Assembly: GCA_014925825.1 (NCBI GenBank)
Contig: JACGCK010000029.1
Span: 341,455-405,454 of the forward strand
Length of the DNA: 64,000 bases
Source: Pholiota molesta
Taxonomy: Eukaryota > Basidiomycota > Agaricomycetes > Agaricales > Strophariaceae
Reading direction: 5' to 3'
The translations under genes were made by a program, and so were the position numbers. This document shows positions 46,499 to 55,654 of the stretch, in pieces (position 1 is the first letter of the stretch; every line of letters starts with the position of its first letter). The notes beneath the pieces were generated by a model. It was not told the DNA's origin. It made no database searches and was given only the letters and a program-made list of their open reading frames with translations.

Positions 46499-47764
46499 AT
46501 GGGCAACTGCTGGAGCAATTGCTGGACCTGGCTCTGCTGCCGTTCGCAGCTGGAAGAAGATTCCCCGGGTGATAAGGCATTCGATGACGGTGATAAAGCA
46601 TATAGTGAAGGAATCAAGGCATCCCAGAGGAATACTCCAGAGGCCCAGGCTTTGCTCGAAAATGCTATTGAATTCTACGACACTGCGGCAAATTACTATC
46701 GCAGGGCCAATGATCAGAATCTCGGGGCTGCACTCCTTAATTCGGCAACTGTGAGGTGGGATGTATACCGTTTCTTGAAGGAGACCGACGAGAACAATGT
46801 TGCGCGATCGGATCTACTGGAGGATGTCATAAAGCTCGACGACGAGGCCCTGACATTATGGCAGGCTCGAGAACACAAACCTGTTCAATATTCGACTCTA
46901 CTTGTCAACCTCGCCGAGGCGTATCGGGAGCGCTTTGTGAAGAATAACCAAAGCACGGACGTTCAGAAAGCAATCCGACTCTATGAAGACGCTCGAGACC
47001 ACATAGATACAACCACCAAACCCCACGTTGAAGTCGTCAAGGAGCTCGGGATCACACACTGGATGTCATATAAAACCGAATCAGAGGGCGACCAAGTTCA
47101 ACTAGAGAGCGCTATTCAGTGTCTCAAGGATGCCAACAATCTCGCACAGAACAAATACCGCGATATTCAACATTCATGCTGGTACACTCTGGCTTGGATC
47201 AACCATCATCGGTTCAACAAGCAGGAGGAGCAAAGACCGCCACCGCCCAACCCCAATAAGCAGTATTTGAACGATGCCATCGATTTCTACCAATCCACAC
47301 TGCAGGGAGGTATGCCACAAAACGATCCTCGCTACGCAAAGGCCCTCCAGTTCGTCCCCATGCTCCTCTTCCACCGGTACGAGAGGGACAAGAAGGTGGA
47401 CGATTTGAAAGCGGCTCAAAGGTGGGCACGAGACGCTGTGAACTTCCCTCGTATAACCGATGAGGAGGTGCACAAGCGACTGAGGACCGTGCTCGACATC
47501 GATTCGAAAGCCAGTTCAAAGGAGACGCGCGACGCAAGCAGGGCTATTCGGAAGACCACGATAAACAGTTTCCGGTCTTCGTCCGATGACTATCTAACCA
47601 TGCCGTCTGCAACGGCCACGATGCCAACAGTTTCCGAAGCTGGCGATGCTGCGTCTCACTTTGCAGGCGAGGACGGACAAGAGAAATACACTGATCGATT
47701 CGGGATTCCCGGGGGCGGAGCAGTGACAGAGGAGCCTTCTCCTCTCACTACTCTTCATCCGTAA
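46499..47764 (+). CDS. TPR-like protein, predicted N-myristoylated and palmitoylated (unit 1)
   Basis: A single exon of 421 residues. The start MGNCWSNCWTWLCC has Gly2 plus Cys at 4, 8, 13 and 14, a classic dual-acylation pattern that would anchor the protein to the inner face of a membrane. The body is helical with TPR-like units: ALLENAIEFYDTAANYYRRA, Asn-Leu-Ala-Glu-Ala-Tyr-Arg-Glu-Arg-Phe-Val-Lys, Ala-Ile-Arg-Leu-Tyr-Glu-Asp-Ala-Arg, Trp-Tyr-Thr-Leu-Ala-Trp-Ile-Asn-His-His-Arg-Phe, and Ala-Leu-Gln-Phe-Val-Pro-Met-Leu-Leu-Phe-His-Arg-Tyr. This phrasing resembles TPR arrays of fungal NACHT-TPR and CHAT proteins, yet the gene stops after the repeats. The tail is Ser/Thr-rich and acidic. It is the closest paralogue of 49824. 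Start choice is firm because upstream codons are not conserved. Confidence 0.82.
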   Translation: MGNCWSNCWTWLCCRSQLEEDSPGDKAFDDGDKAYSEGIKASQRNTPEAQALLENAIEFYDTAANYYRRANDQNLGAALLNSATVRWDVYRFLKETDENNVARSDLLEDVIKLDDEALTLWQAREHKPVQYSTLLVNLAEAYRERFVKNNQSTDVQKAIRLYEDARDHIDTTTKPHVEVVKELGITHWMSYKTESEGDQVQLESAIQCLKDANNLAQNKYRDIQHSCWYTLAWINHHRFNKQEEQRPPPPNPNKQYLNDAIDFYQSTLQGGMPQNDPRYAKALQFVPMLLFHRYERDKKVDDLKAAQRWARDAVNFPRITDEEVHKRLRTVLDIDSKASSKETRDASRAIRKTTINSFRSSSDDYLTMPSATATMPTVSEAGDAASHFAGEDGQEKYTDRFGIPGGGAVTEEPSPLTTLHP

Positions 47765-47984
47765 CATTCCACTCCTATTGAAGGTCACGATCCCCTAGAG
47801 TCCCCTGGATGAATCTTTCTTTAGATGGAGCAAAGGCGTGGTCTGCTGTACGTTCTCCGCGAATCGCTGAAGACCAGGAGCATAGGTTGATATCACATCT
47901 GGAGGGCATTGTCATTATATACGAATCAGAAATGTAGTGCCGAACAATGATCTAGGTGGCGTTTCGAAAGAGTCAATAATTATT

Positions 47985-48250
47985 TATTGAGCGGTCGTTT
48001 GATATCTAGTTTCATATTCACCTACCTTTCGTCGATCGCATGTCGCCAATTGATCTATGTTCTGACGCGATGAAGATGTACTCGAAATATCACCGATCTA
48101 AAGCACTCACTTGTCTCGATCAATCCCTTCATACAAGTGAATAGACCTGACTCTTGCAAGTCAGTTGGTGCCGAGTTGTGCGCAGAATCCGACTTGGCAG
48201 GGAGCATGATAGGCGAAAGATAAGCAGGAGGAAGAGAGGGACCGGGGTTT
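47985..48250 (-). pseudogene. Truncated PITH-domain gene (unit 1 copy)
   Basis: The two ends of the intact PITH gene at 51301-52160 are recognisable. 47985-48060 matches its 3' exon (GAGCGGTCGTTTG, then CTAGTTTC-TATTCAC, GATCGCATGTCGCC). 48065-48250 matches intron 1 and exon 1, including TCGGATTCTGCGCACAACTC on the minus strand. The middle, including most of the PITH domain, is deleted (about 600 bases), and exon 1 carries a frameshift. Confidence 0.85.
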
Positions 48251-48730
48251 TGGCAAGCGACTCAAGATAGCTTGTCCCATTTCGCCTGCAAAGATCGAGG
48301 AGAGTTCCGAATCGATGTGAGGGTTCTGAAAGACCAAACCGCAGTTTGAGCTCAGCTGGTCAACCAACGCCATTCAAGAGTGGATTCTGAGGAAAGAAGC
48401 GCTGAAGCACTACCTGTACTGTTACCTTGCAATGAAATATTCAGTTCAATTGGCCAGTGAGATCAAATGTAAGTAGGTACCTAGTTATTCATACTAGGTG
48501 GTTGACCAATGCTTGGGGCCCTATACCAGACTCTAGAGTGTATTGGACGCCAGGTTGTGTCGGAGCGAGAGGTTTATCAGAGCAGAGAAATATCAGGAGA
48601 ATGCGAGCTTGCATAAAAATATGAGGTTATACGTTTCTGAAAAGTTGGAGAAAAGTTGGAGAGCGCTCTCAGTTGGTGCGTTGACGCGGAGCTTGAACTC
48701 GGCAAGGAACTTCCGTCAGCTTCCGAGTCT
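48251..48730 (+). pseudogene. Relic of the second unidentified gene family (copy 2)
   Basis: Aligns with 42330-42760: GAGTTCCGAATCGATGTGAGG versus GAGTTCCGAGTCGACATGAAG, the GAAAGACCAA-CCGCAG block, GGCCAGTGAGATCAAATG, and the 3' GAACTCGGCAAGGAACTTCCG. It encodes Asn-Ala-Ile-Gln-Glu-Trp-Ile and Leu-Ala-Ser-Glu-Ile-Lys-Cys in a broken frame. Not present in duplicated unit 2 near the PITH gene. Confidence 0.6.
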
Positions 48731-49823
48731 CGACCCTTGACTTTTTTTCCAATCCCGCGTTACTTTTTTCAGCGGTGGTGGGTGCTTGGCGAAGAGGCGA
48801 TATCCAAACTTGAAACAATCCGCCCCCGGCAAATCCAACGATTAGAGGTACATTTATTGTCTTTATCAAATAATTTGAATCGTTGTAAATCTTATGTTTA
48901 GCTGTTACCACACCCAGAAAAGAATTGTCTGCAAAGGCTCAATTCGTCTTCCTAATTTGTTCTGTGTAGATCAGGTATAGTATCTTCACAGAAAGTCGGA
49001 CTCCGACCTAAAGGACTCATTGCATCAATAGTGGCGCTTCGCTTATCAGTTCCAGATACGGGCGCTTATTTTGCTTCTTTGCTTTGAAGTGCCAAGCGTA
49101 GTCAATAATAAATATTAATAAATACTTAAGCCTCGTTCATAAAGCATAACTTACCTTATGGTCAGCAATGAGGCACTTCAATTATGTAGCAATTCCCCAA
49201 GCAATGTTTTGATCGAATCACGGGTTCCTACACATGCGATTAAGCGCGCGCTGTTCCTTGCTCGGACTTACTGCATTCAATCTTACGCTCATATCAAAAA
49301 GAGGCTTTTAGAATTTATTTAGCTCAAAAATTCCAGAATATATATTGCAGCTATAAATCCCTCTTTATAGAATGTCCCATACGTAGCATCCCCGTGCCAT
49401 ACAGAGCGCACCCTCTTTTCTCAACACCCAATTTTCCTCCGTATTCATAATAGCTATTGTATTTTTAATAGTATATAAATGCTGCGATATATTGCAATCC
49501 GCAGTCTGGCATGACTGGAAAGACATGAAAAGCGATACTTATATGATAGGCGGTGCCGGGACAGTTGACATGAGGAGAACATGAGGTAGTCGCCTGTCCA
49601 TCACTGATTTAAGCGCGCCGTATATACGTACTTAATTTTATTCCGCTTCCCATACTTAACGGTCGAGGACGACGAGCATCGAGACCCTCTGTCCGCCATT
49701 TTGCACTTCCTTCTCCCTCAAGGTCTATTAATAGAACTCACACTTTCGATTCCCTAGGTGTGTTCTCAGACCGATACTGACTGCCAGCAGTACCATTAAT
49801 TGTTCGGCTCTCCAGATTTTGCG
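48731..49823. other. Intergenic; 5' part of duplicated unit 2
   Basis: No gene. From about 48960 it aligns with 45500-46498. It holds the promoter of the TPR-like gene at 49824. Confidence 0.5.
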
Positions 49824-51044
49824 ATGGGAGGTTTTTGCAGCAGGCTCTGTTCGACGCCGGAAGACCCCGGTGATAAAGCTTTCGACGCTGGAATCGAGGC
49901 GTACGGTGAATTCCAAGGAATCGAGGCATCGCAGCGGGACAGCGCAGACGCGCAGGCTTTGGTCACCACAGCCATTAAATCCTACAACATTGCGGTAGAT
50001 CACTATCGCAAGGCCAGCGATCCAAGTCTCGGGGCCGTACTGGTCAATCTGGCCACTGTGAAGTGGGATATGTACCGCTCCGCGAACGAAACCGACGAGA
50101 AAAATGCTGCGAGATCGGCGAATCTACTGGAGGAAGTCATAAAGCTCGATGACGAAGCCCTAACGTTATGGCAGGCCCGTGAACAAAAACCTGACCAATA
50201 TCCGACTCTACTTGCCAACCTCGCCGAGGCGTATCGAGAGCGATTTGTGAAGAACAAACAAAGCACGGACGTTCAGCAAGCAATTCGACTCTACAAAGAC
50301 GCTCGAGACCACACAGATGCGACCTCCAAACCCCACGCTGAAGCCGTCAAGGAGCTCGGGATTGCACACTGGATGTCGTATAACACCGTATCAAAGGACG
50401 ACCAATTGGAGAGCGCTATTCAGTGTCTCATGGACGCCAACAGTCTCGCACAGAACAAATACCCGGATATTCAATATTCATGCTTGTATACTCTGGCTTG
50501 GATCAACCACTATCGATTCGACAGGCAGGAGGAGCAAAGTCCGGCCAACCCCACTACTCCTCAGTATTTGGACGACACCATCCATTTCTACCGATCCACA
50601 CTTCAGAGTACAATGCCACAAAACGATGCTCGCTACGCAAAGGCGCTTTGGTTTGTTCCGATGCTCCTTTTCCACCGTTACGAAAGAGACAACAGCGCAA
50701 ACGATTTGCAAGAGGCCCGAACACGAGCACAAGAGGCTCTGATCTTCCCCAGTATAACCGATGAGGAACAGCGCAAGCAACTGACAGCCGTTCTCAACTT
50801 CGACGCTGCGGCCAGTCCAGAGACGACGCGCGAGGCACGCAGGGCTATGCGGAGGACCACGATGAACAGTTTCCGCACTTCATCTGACGGGTATTCGATC
50901 ATGCCATCTGCAACGATGCAAACTGTTTTTGAAGCTGATGTTGTGGGCTCTCACTCTCCCGGCGCGGACAGAAAGGAGAGAGCCAGCTCTCAATTCGGAT
51001 TTTCTGGGGCCGGAATGATAACGGAGGAGCCCTTGGGAATATAA
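49824..51044 (+). CDS. TPR-like protein, predicted N-myristoylated and palmitoylated (unit 2)
   Basis: A single exon of 406 residues. The start codon at 49824 gives MGGFCSRLCSTPEDPGDKAF, with Gly2 followed by Cys5 and Cys9, a consensus for myristoylation plus palmitoylation. The paralogue at 46499 also starts with Met-Gly at the matching place, which supports this start. The body matches the paralogue along its length: Ala-Leu-Val-Thr-Thr-Ala-Ile-Lys-Ser-Tyr-Asn-Ile-Ala, LDDEALTLWQAREQKPDQYP, Asp-Val-Gln-Gln-Ala-Ile-Arg-Leu-Tyr, Tyr-Thr-Leu-Ala-Trp-Ile-Asn-His-Tyr-Arg-Phe. An Arg-Arg-Ala-Met-Arg-Arg-Thr-Thr-Met-Asn-Ser-Phe-Arg-Thr-Ser-Ser patch near the C-terminus is shared and basic, with possible kinase sites. 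The gene converges on the PITH gene 256 bases away. Function unknown; a membrane-bound adaptor is an inference. Confidence 0.82.
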   Translation: MGGFCSRLCSTPEDPGDKAFDAGIEAYGEFQGIEASQRDSADAQALVTTAIKSYNIAVDHYRKASDPSLGAVLVNLATVKWDMYRSANETDEKNAARSANLLEEVIKLDDEALTLWQAREQKPDQYPTLLANLAEAYRERFVKNKQSTDVQQAIRLYKDARDHTDATSKPHAEAVKELGIAHWMSYNTVSKDDQLESAIQCLMDANSLAQNKYPDIQYSCLYTLAWINHYRFDRQEEQSPANPTTPQYLDDTIHFYRSTLQSTMPQNDARYAKALWFVPMLLFHRYERDNSANDLQEARTRAQEALIFPSITDEEQRKQLTAVLNFDAAASPETTREARRAMRRTTMNSFRTSSDGYSIMPSATMQTVFEADVVGSHSPGADRKERASSQFGFSGAGMITEEPLGI

Positions 51045-51300
51045 ATGCCGCCTCTCGCTGTCCATCGTTCGCAATGTCGCACTCCTATCGAAGATCACGA
51101 TCCCCTGGCTGAATCTCTCTCCTCCAACGATGGAAATGGCGTAGTCTGCTGCGCGTGTTTCCTTAGTAGATCACCACTGACGGCCTGGAGTTCAGGGTTG
51201 ATATCACATCTGGAGGGTATTTACATTTATATGAAGTAGAAAAGCAGTGACGAACGATGATCTAGGTAGAGTTCCGGGACAGTTGATAGAAGAGTATTCT

Positions 51301-52160
51301 TTATCGAGCGGTCGTTTGTTGTCCTGCTGCTCTTTCGGAGACCCTGTCCGTAAGAGCAGCATCGGCAGCGTGAGGTGCAGGCACCTCTAGTTTCGAATTC
51401 ACTTCTCGTTTCGTGGATCGCATGTCGCCCTTGAATCCGATGTAATATATCCTTGAGACCTCTTCGCCTACGGCGTCATTCTGAGAAAAATGTGATTAGA
51501 ATTTAAGGGAGTAAAACCAGGGTATTTGGCGCGTACGAAGAATAGAGAGAGCGAATGCACGCTGGTAAACGAAGCCACTCTCATGGGATATTCAACCACA
51601 CTGGTTTCTCCTTCTAGAATGCTGATGTTTAGCTGAGGTTTTGTAGTTTCTGCTTCTCCGAAATCGATGGCCGTCGGGCGATTAGCGTATATTCTGAGAT
51701 GACGCGGTGTTGCTTCTCCTCTGCCTAAGCCAAGTTGAGCGCAAATTCGGCCGGGAGGTGAAATGCAAGATTAACCTAGCTTTAGCAAAATAGACTTTAT
51801 TCGAACGTTTTCCGTGAATGGGATATGGATGATAAGCTATAACCAACAGTTAATTTTTGCAGCATGAATACAGTCAGGATGAGTAATTCGTCCGCACCTG
51901 GTCGTCAACGTTCGAATCCACATATTTAGTAGTGTCCTCTCTCTGGTCCCAAGGTTTAATAATCTCTTTCGCATCTTCTGGTACTGTTAGATTGAGGCCA
52001 TACACGCTTGACTCGATGAATGTCTAGATGAACTCGAAATATCGCCGATCTCAAGCGCTCACTTGTCTCGATCAATCACCCCATACAGGTTGGATAGATC
52101 TGACCCCTGCAGGTCAGCCAGTGCCGAGTTGTGCGCAGAATCCGAGTTGTCAGAGGGCAT
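51301..52160 (-). CDS. PITH-domain protein
   Basis: Minus-strand exons 52160-52063, 52006-51898, 51836-51776, 51724-51537 and 51480-51301 give 211 residues, the length of animal PITHD1. The N-terminus MPSDNSDSAHNSALADLQGS leads to Asn-Leu-Tyr-Gly-Val-Ile-Asp-Arg-Asp. Then come Gly-Leu-Asn-Leu-Thr-Val-Pro-Glu-Asp-Ala-Lys-Glu-Ile-Ile-Lys-Pro-Trp, Asp-Gln-Arg-Glu-Asp-Thr-Thr-Lys-Tyr-Val-Asp-Ser, LIIHIPFTENVRIKSILLKL, Arg-Ile-Tyr-Ala-Asn-Arg-Pro, and Tyr-Tyr-Ile-Gly-Phe-Lys-Gly-Asp. The PITH beta-sandwich occurs alone or fused to thioredoxin (TXNL1) and binds the proteasome. No thioredoxin domain is fused here. All introns are GT-AG, 51-60 bases. A gutted duplicate lies at 47985-48250. It shares a 162-base divergent promoter with MRPS5. 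Confidence 0.9.
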
Positions 52161-52322
52161 GTTGGATGGAAGATAAGTAGGAGGAAGAGAGATGGACCGG
52201 GGTTCCGGTCGGTGAATACGCGTTGCTCATACGGAATTTCCTTTTTGGGATACTTTCCCTCGCTGTTTTGGGCAACGACCGCGGCGTCTGTTCCCGACTT
52301 GGTCACAAATTTCCTGCCACTC
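52161..52322. promoter_or_regulatory. Divergent promoter, PITH gene / MRPS5
   Basis: There are 162 bases between opposed start codons. No clear TATA box. The first 90 bases (PITH side) are conserved in the decayed duplicate near 48200-48250. Confidence 0.5.
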
Positions 52323-54157
52323 ATGAACCGCCTGCTGCTGCTGCGCCCTATCTCGCGCGCAATACGCACACAAGGCACTGCGTCGGGTAGCAGGACCCTC
52401 GCCCGTGCGCTGTCGAGCACGCCATCGCGGAATTTCGGTCCTACAGCTGTGAAGAACAAGAAGAAAAAAATCGACGAAGTGGATGCGTCGCTTTTCGGGT
52501 TCGAAGAGGATGACGAGGTGGTTCCTGCTCCTGAGCCTCCGAAAGGTACGCCAGGAAATGTCCTTAGCGGAGTGGGGTTTGAGCTTATGGACAATAGATG
52601 TGAAGAAAGGCTCCTCAAAACGCGGGCGACCCTCGGAAGGTACGTTATATGCCTGTACGTGGCTACTTGAACGCGGACTGATACTCCTACCTCAAAAGTG
52701 CGACTCTTAGACCCTGCAGACTTCGGCGAAGGTGCGAATCGAATATGTCTCTTTGGGTCTTATAACCGTGCTGGCACTCATTGTTCATTCCAGTCGAAGA
52801 ACCTCACCCGGAACCGGAACCGGAACTCAGCTTCGAAGAAACATATACTACGTCTGTTGGCAAATTCGATCCTGACCAGTACTTTGCGTCGTGGTTTGCA
52901 CCACAAGCAAGGGAGGTATTGAATTCTCGAGGCGAGTCTGCAAATTTAGTTCTTATTCAACGCCTTACACATACGTTTCGCAGGGAGCACCCAACATGAT
53001 TACCTCTGCACGCTGTTTGAAACGTCAGCCGTTCAAGGCGTAATAAGGACCTTGGAGATGAGCGAAGCCGAAGATTTCGAACGTCTATGGGGTTTATACG
53101 AATGGAAACACGACACCGACGCGCAAGCTGTCGTACCAGTTCTGACTTTCTTGCTGCGTCGTGGCGTACAACTGAACCCACCTTCATTCGACGCTACGAA
53201 GGCAGAGGACTGCATCGAACTTGTCCAACCACAGAGTATCGTAGAAGGTCTCAAGACTGTCAAGATTGACCAGTGGAGAATCGACGACGCTTCCAGTACG
53301 TCCTGCAGCTGGCCTGCGAATTTCCCCTGATGCTCATCTCATTATACAGAACCACCAAGCAAAATGATTCCCTACCCAAATCTTATGGAGCATGACGCCA
53401 TTTTGGACCCTCAGCATGTTACCGAATTCCCCCCACCCCAGACTCTCCCTTCCACAATCGCGTCATTGTGCGCAACCACCGCTCCGTCTTCCACGACTAC
53501 GCCGAAACAGCCGGCGACGACCTCCTCGAAGACGACGAGCTCGATCCGGACGCCCAAGGCGAGGAGGGCGACATCTTCAAATCGCTGCCCGTCCACTCAA
53601 AGTACTTGGCGAACCTCCATCAGTCCATCCTCATGCGCCGCTCGGTCGTGCAGCAGACCGGAAAGGGAAAAATCCGCCGGGTCGCGTTCATGGTGCTCGT
53701 CGGAGACGGAAACGGGCTGGTCGGGTACGGCGAGGGCAAGCACTCGAATAGCGCCGCCGCCCTGCGAGCCGCGCGCCTCGCCGCGGTGCGCAACATGGAC
53801 TGGGTCGAGCGCTTCGAGAAGCGCACGATCTGGACAGAGATGTCCACGAAGCTCGGCGCGACGCAGGTCTTCCTCCGCCCGCGCCCCGTCGGTTTCGGCC
53901 TGCGGTGCAACCCGTACCTGCATCAGATCCTGCGCGCTGCGGGGCTGAAGGATATCAGCGGGAAGGTGTGGGGCAGCAGGAATAGGCTGAATGTGATCAA
54001 GGCGGCGTTCCGCATGCTGCATGCTGGGCATGCGCCCACGGGTATGGGCGATGGTGTTGGTGGCAAAGGCAAGAAGCTGAGCAAGGGTGCGGGCGTGAAG
54101 GGTAAAGACGAGATTGAGAGGGCGAGAGGAAGGAAGTTGATCAGTCTCAGGAAGTAA
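52323..54157 (+). CDS. MRPS5: Mitochondrial small-subunit ribosomal protein S5; one-base frameshift
   Basis: Exons 52323-52545, 52598-52639, 52711-52731, 52794-52931, 52984-53295 and 53350-54157, about 514 residues. The N-terminus MNRLLLLRPISRAIRTQG is a basic amphipathic mitochondrial presequence, followed by an acidic Pro/Glu-rich region. The C-terminal 230 residues are uS5: LMRRSVVQQTGKGKIRRVAF, Met-Val-Leu-Val-Gly-Asp-Gly-Asn-Gly-Leu-Val-Gly-Tyr-Gly-Glu-Gly-Lys, Ala-Leu-Arg-Ala-Ala-Arg, and Leu-Arg-Ala-Ala-Gly-Leu-Lys-Asp-Ile-Ser-Gly-Lys-Val-Trp-Gly-Ser-Arg-Asn. This is the double-stranded-RNA-binding S5 fold acting in decoding accuracy. Exon 4 needs a GC donor (52932) to stay in frame; a GT donor at 52916 would lead to an early stop. 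Exon 6 lacks one base at the C6 run 53429-53434, just before Phe-His-Asn-Arg-Val-Ile-Val-Arg-Asn. A sequence error is likely. Confidence 0.9.
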
Positions 54158-55654
54158 CATACCTTTTTTGCGTTTCCCACTAATCGCTTCCTGGAATGCC
54201 TCTTGGCCAGCTCGCTCTGAGTCTGTGAGTGCCGTTTGCAGGTTATTATAATATATCTAGTTGCTCCTCATCATCTGGAAGCCGTCATGGTGGACGTTTC
54301 AGAATCCTTTTGCGGTGCGTGGCTAGAATCATTTGTACATGCATTCTGCATTGGCATGATGGTCTATATACAAGCGCTGCTGTCTCTTCAAGTTGCGTGT
54401 ACATATGACTCTCATCTTCGTCGTTCTGTCCGAGCCTCTCTTCCCTTTCTGAACCTGAAAAACTTGTTAATGCAACATGCAGACAGGAACGTTGGCTCAT
54501 AGCCTTTAATGTGCTTAAAGGTTGGCCTGTGGCGAGTCCCCACCGGAATGGGTGTCACTCGCCTCGTCACCTAACTGTATTCGTCGGTATCGTTCCTCAT
54601 CGTGCGTTAACGAAAGTGTCCATTGACGAGGTTCAAGCATTGCAAGGAGTGTTTTTTACGGGTGGGGCCTTCTTACATCTGACCGCAGACAAAGTCTTCA
54701 TTACTTTCGCCCTACCAGGAAGGGATTTAACGGGCTTTAGCTCTGGATTAGATACTTGGGTTGACGTGCTCCCCGTGCTTCAGATGTCTGGTTCAAAGTC
54801 GGAGTTTACAATCCACCCATCCCGGACTTTCATTCTCTGGTGGCGGCCGCAAAGCTTTGTCTCCTTGTTTCTAACTGAACTGATTTAGCTTGCTGCTGTT
54901 CTGTAGTCCAAATTCCGCGAAGAGCTCTCTGTAGGGCTTCTTCTTTCTTCGTCCTGTTGATGCACCATGTCGGTTGGCCGCTGTCTAAACCTTCCTTTTA
55001 GATTAGATGGCACTGCATGCGGCCAACCTAGCCTTCATGAACTATCTTACTTATCGTCACTCTGTTTGCTTTCCACCTTATCTCCTTTTGTCAAGGCCAT
55101 TTCCTATTCCGGCAGCGCGCCTGCTAGCCGTCCCTTCTACTACCATCCTTTATTTCATGTCCGACCATCGAAAAAGTCCAAAAGAGAGTCAACAACGCCC
55201 ATCAAAAAAACACGCTGGAGTCTGGCGCGAGATGCAAAATATGTTAATCGGTATAATGTCTATCGTGTCGCAACATACATATTGCGTACGAGCACAAGCA
55301 TCTGGCTCGCGTTCTGCGCAGTTTTCCTATGGTGAGTAGTCTTCTGGACCGCAGTACTAGACAACAGACTTCTTGCCTTGCGAATTTGACCTTTGAATTC
55401 GTTCACTTGTAGCGTACGATATCTTTTTCCCTTAGGACTTTATTTCATTTGCTTCTCCGTTGCTCCTCCGACTCTCGCAGTTTTTTTTGCTTTCTTTGGA
55501 AATAATGTCCGAGCCAGCAATAAAGAAGCCGTGGAGACCTATCAGAGTGCTTTTTGCGTGCTCAGGATGTCAAGTAATGAATGATACGCAGCACTGAGCC
55601 CGAGGCAAACTTGGATCGCCAACCAATCGCCAACACGTCTTGCGGGCCCGGCCC
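54158..55654. other. 1.5-kb region without confirmed gene
   Basis: Frames at 54511-54888 and 54967-55335 are open but have no recognisable domain. A short frame starting at 55158 (MSDHRKSPKESQQRPSKKHA) with a GTATAA donor at about 55250 could be a first exon of the decayed family downstream, but this is weak. Confidence 0.35.

Larger units (their letters stand above)
45500..52160. repeat. Tandem segmental duplication carrying a TPR-like gene and a PITH gene
   Basis: Unit 1 spans about 45.5-48.25 kb and unit 2 about 48.96-52.2 kb. Each has the same order: upstream block, TPR-like gene on plus, then a PITH-domain gene on minus. The TPR coding regions are highly similar across their whole length. 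In unit 1 the PITH gene survives only as its two ends. Confidence 0.85.

Noticed and set aside
53364..53948. 194-codon plus-strand frame over MRPS5
   Set aside because: It begins in the true MRPS5 frame but after the C6 run at 53429 becomes an Arg/Ser-rich out-of-frame reading; the conserved S5 sequence is in the other frame.
54511..54888. 125-codon plus-strand frame after MRPS5
   Set aside because: No domain, no conserved-looking motif, and no splice extension; it is in a region with several equally open frames.
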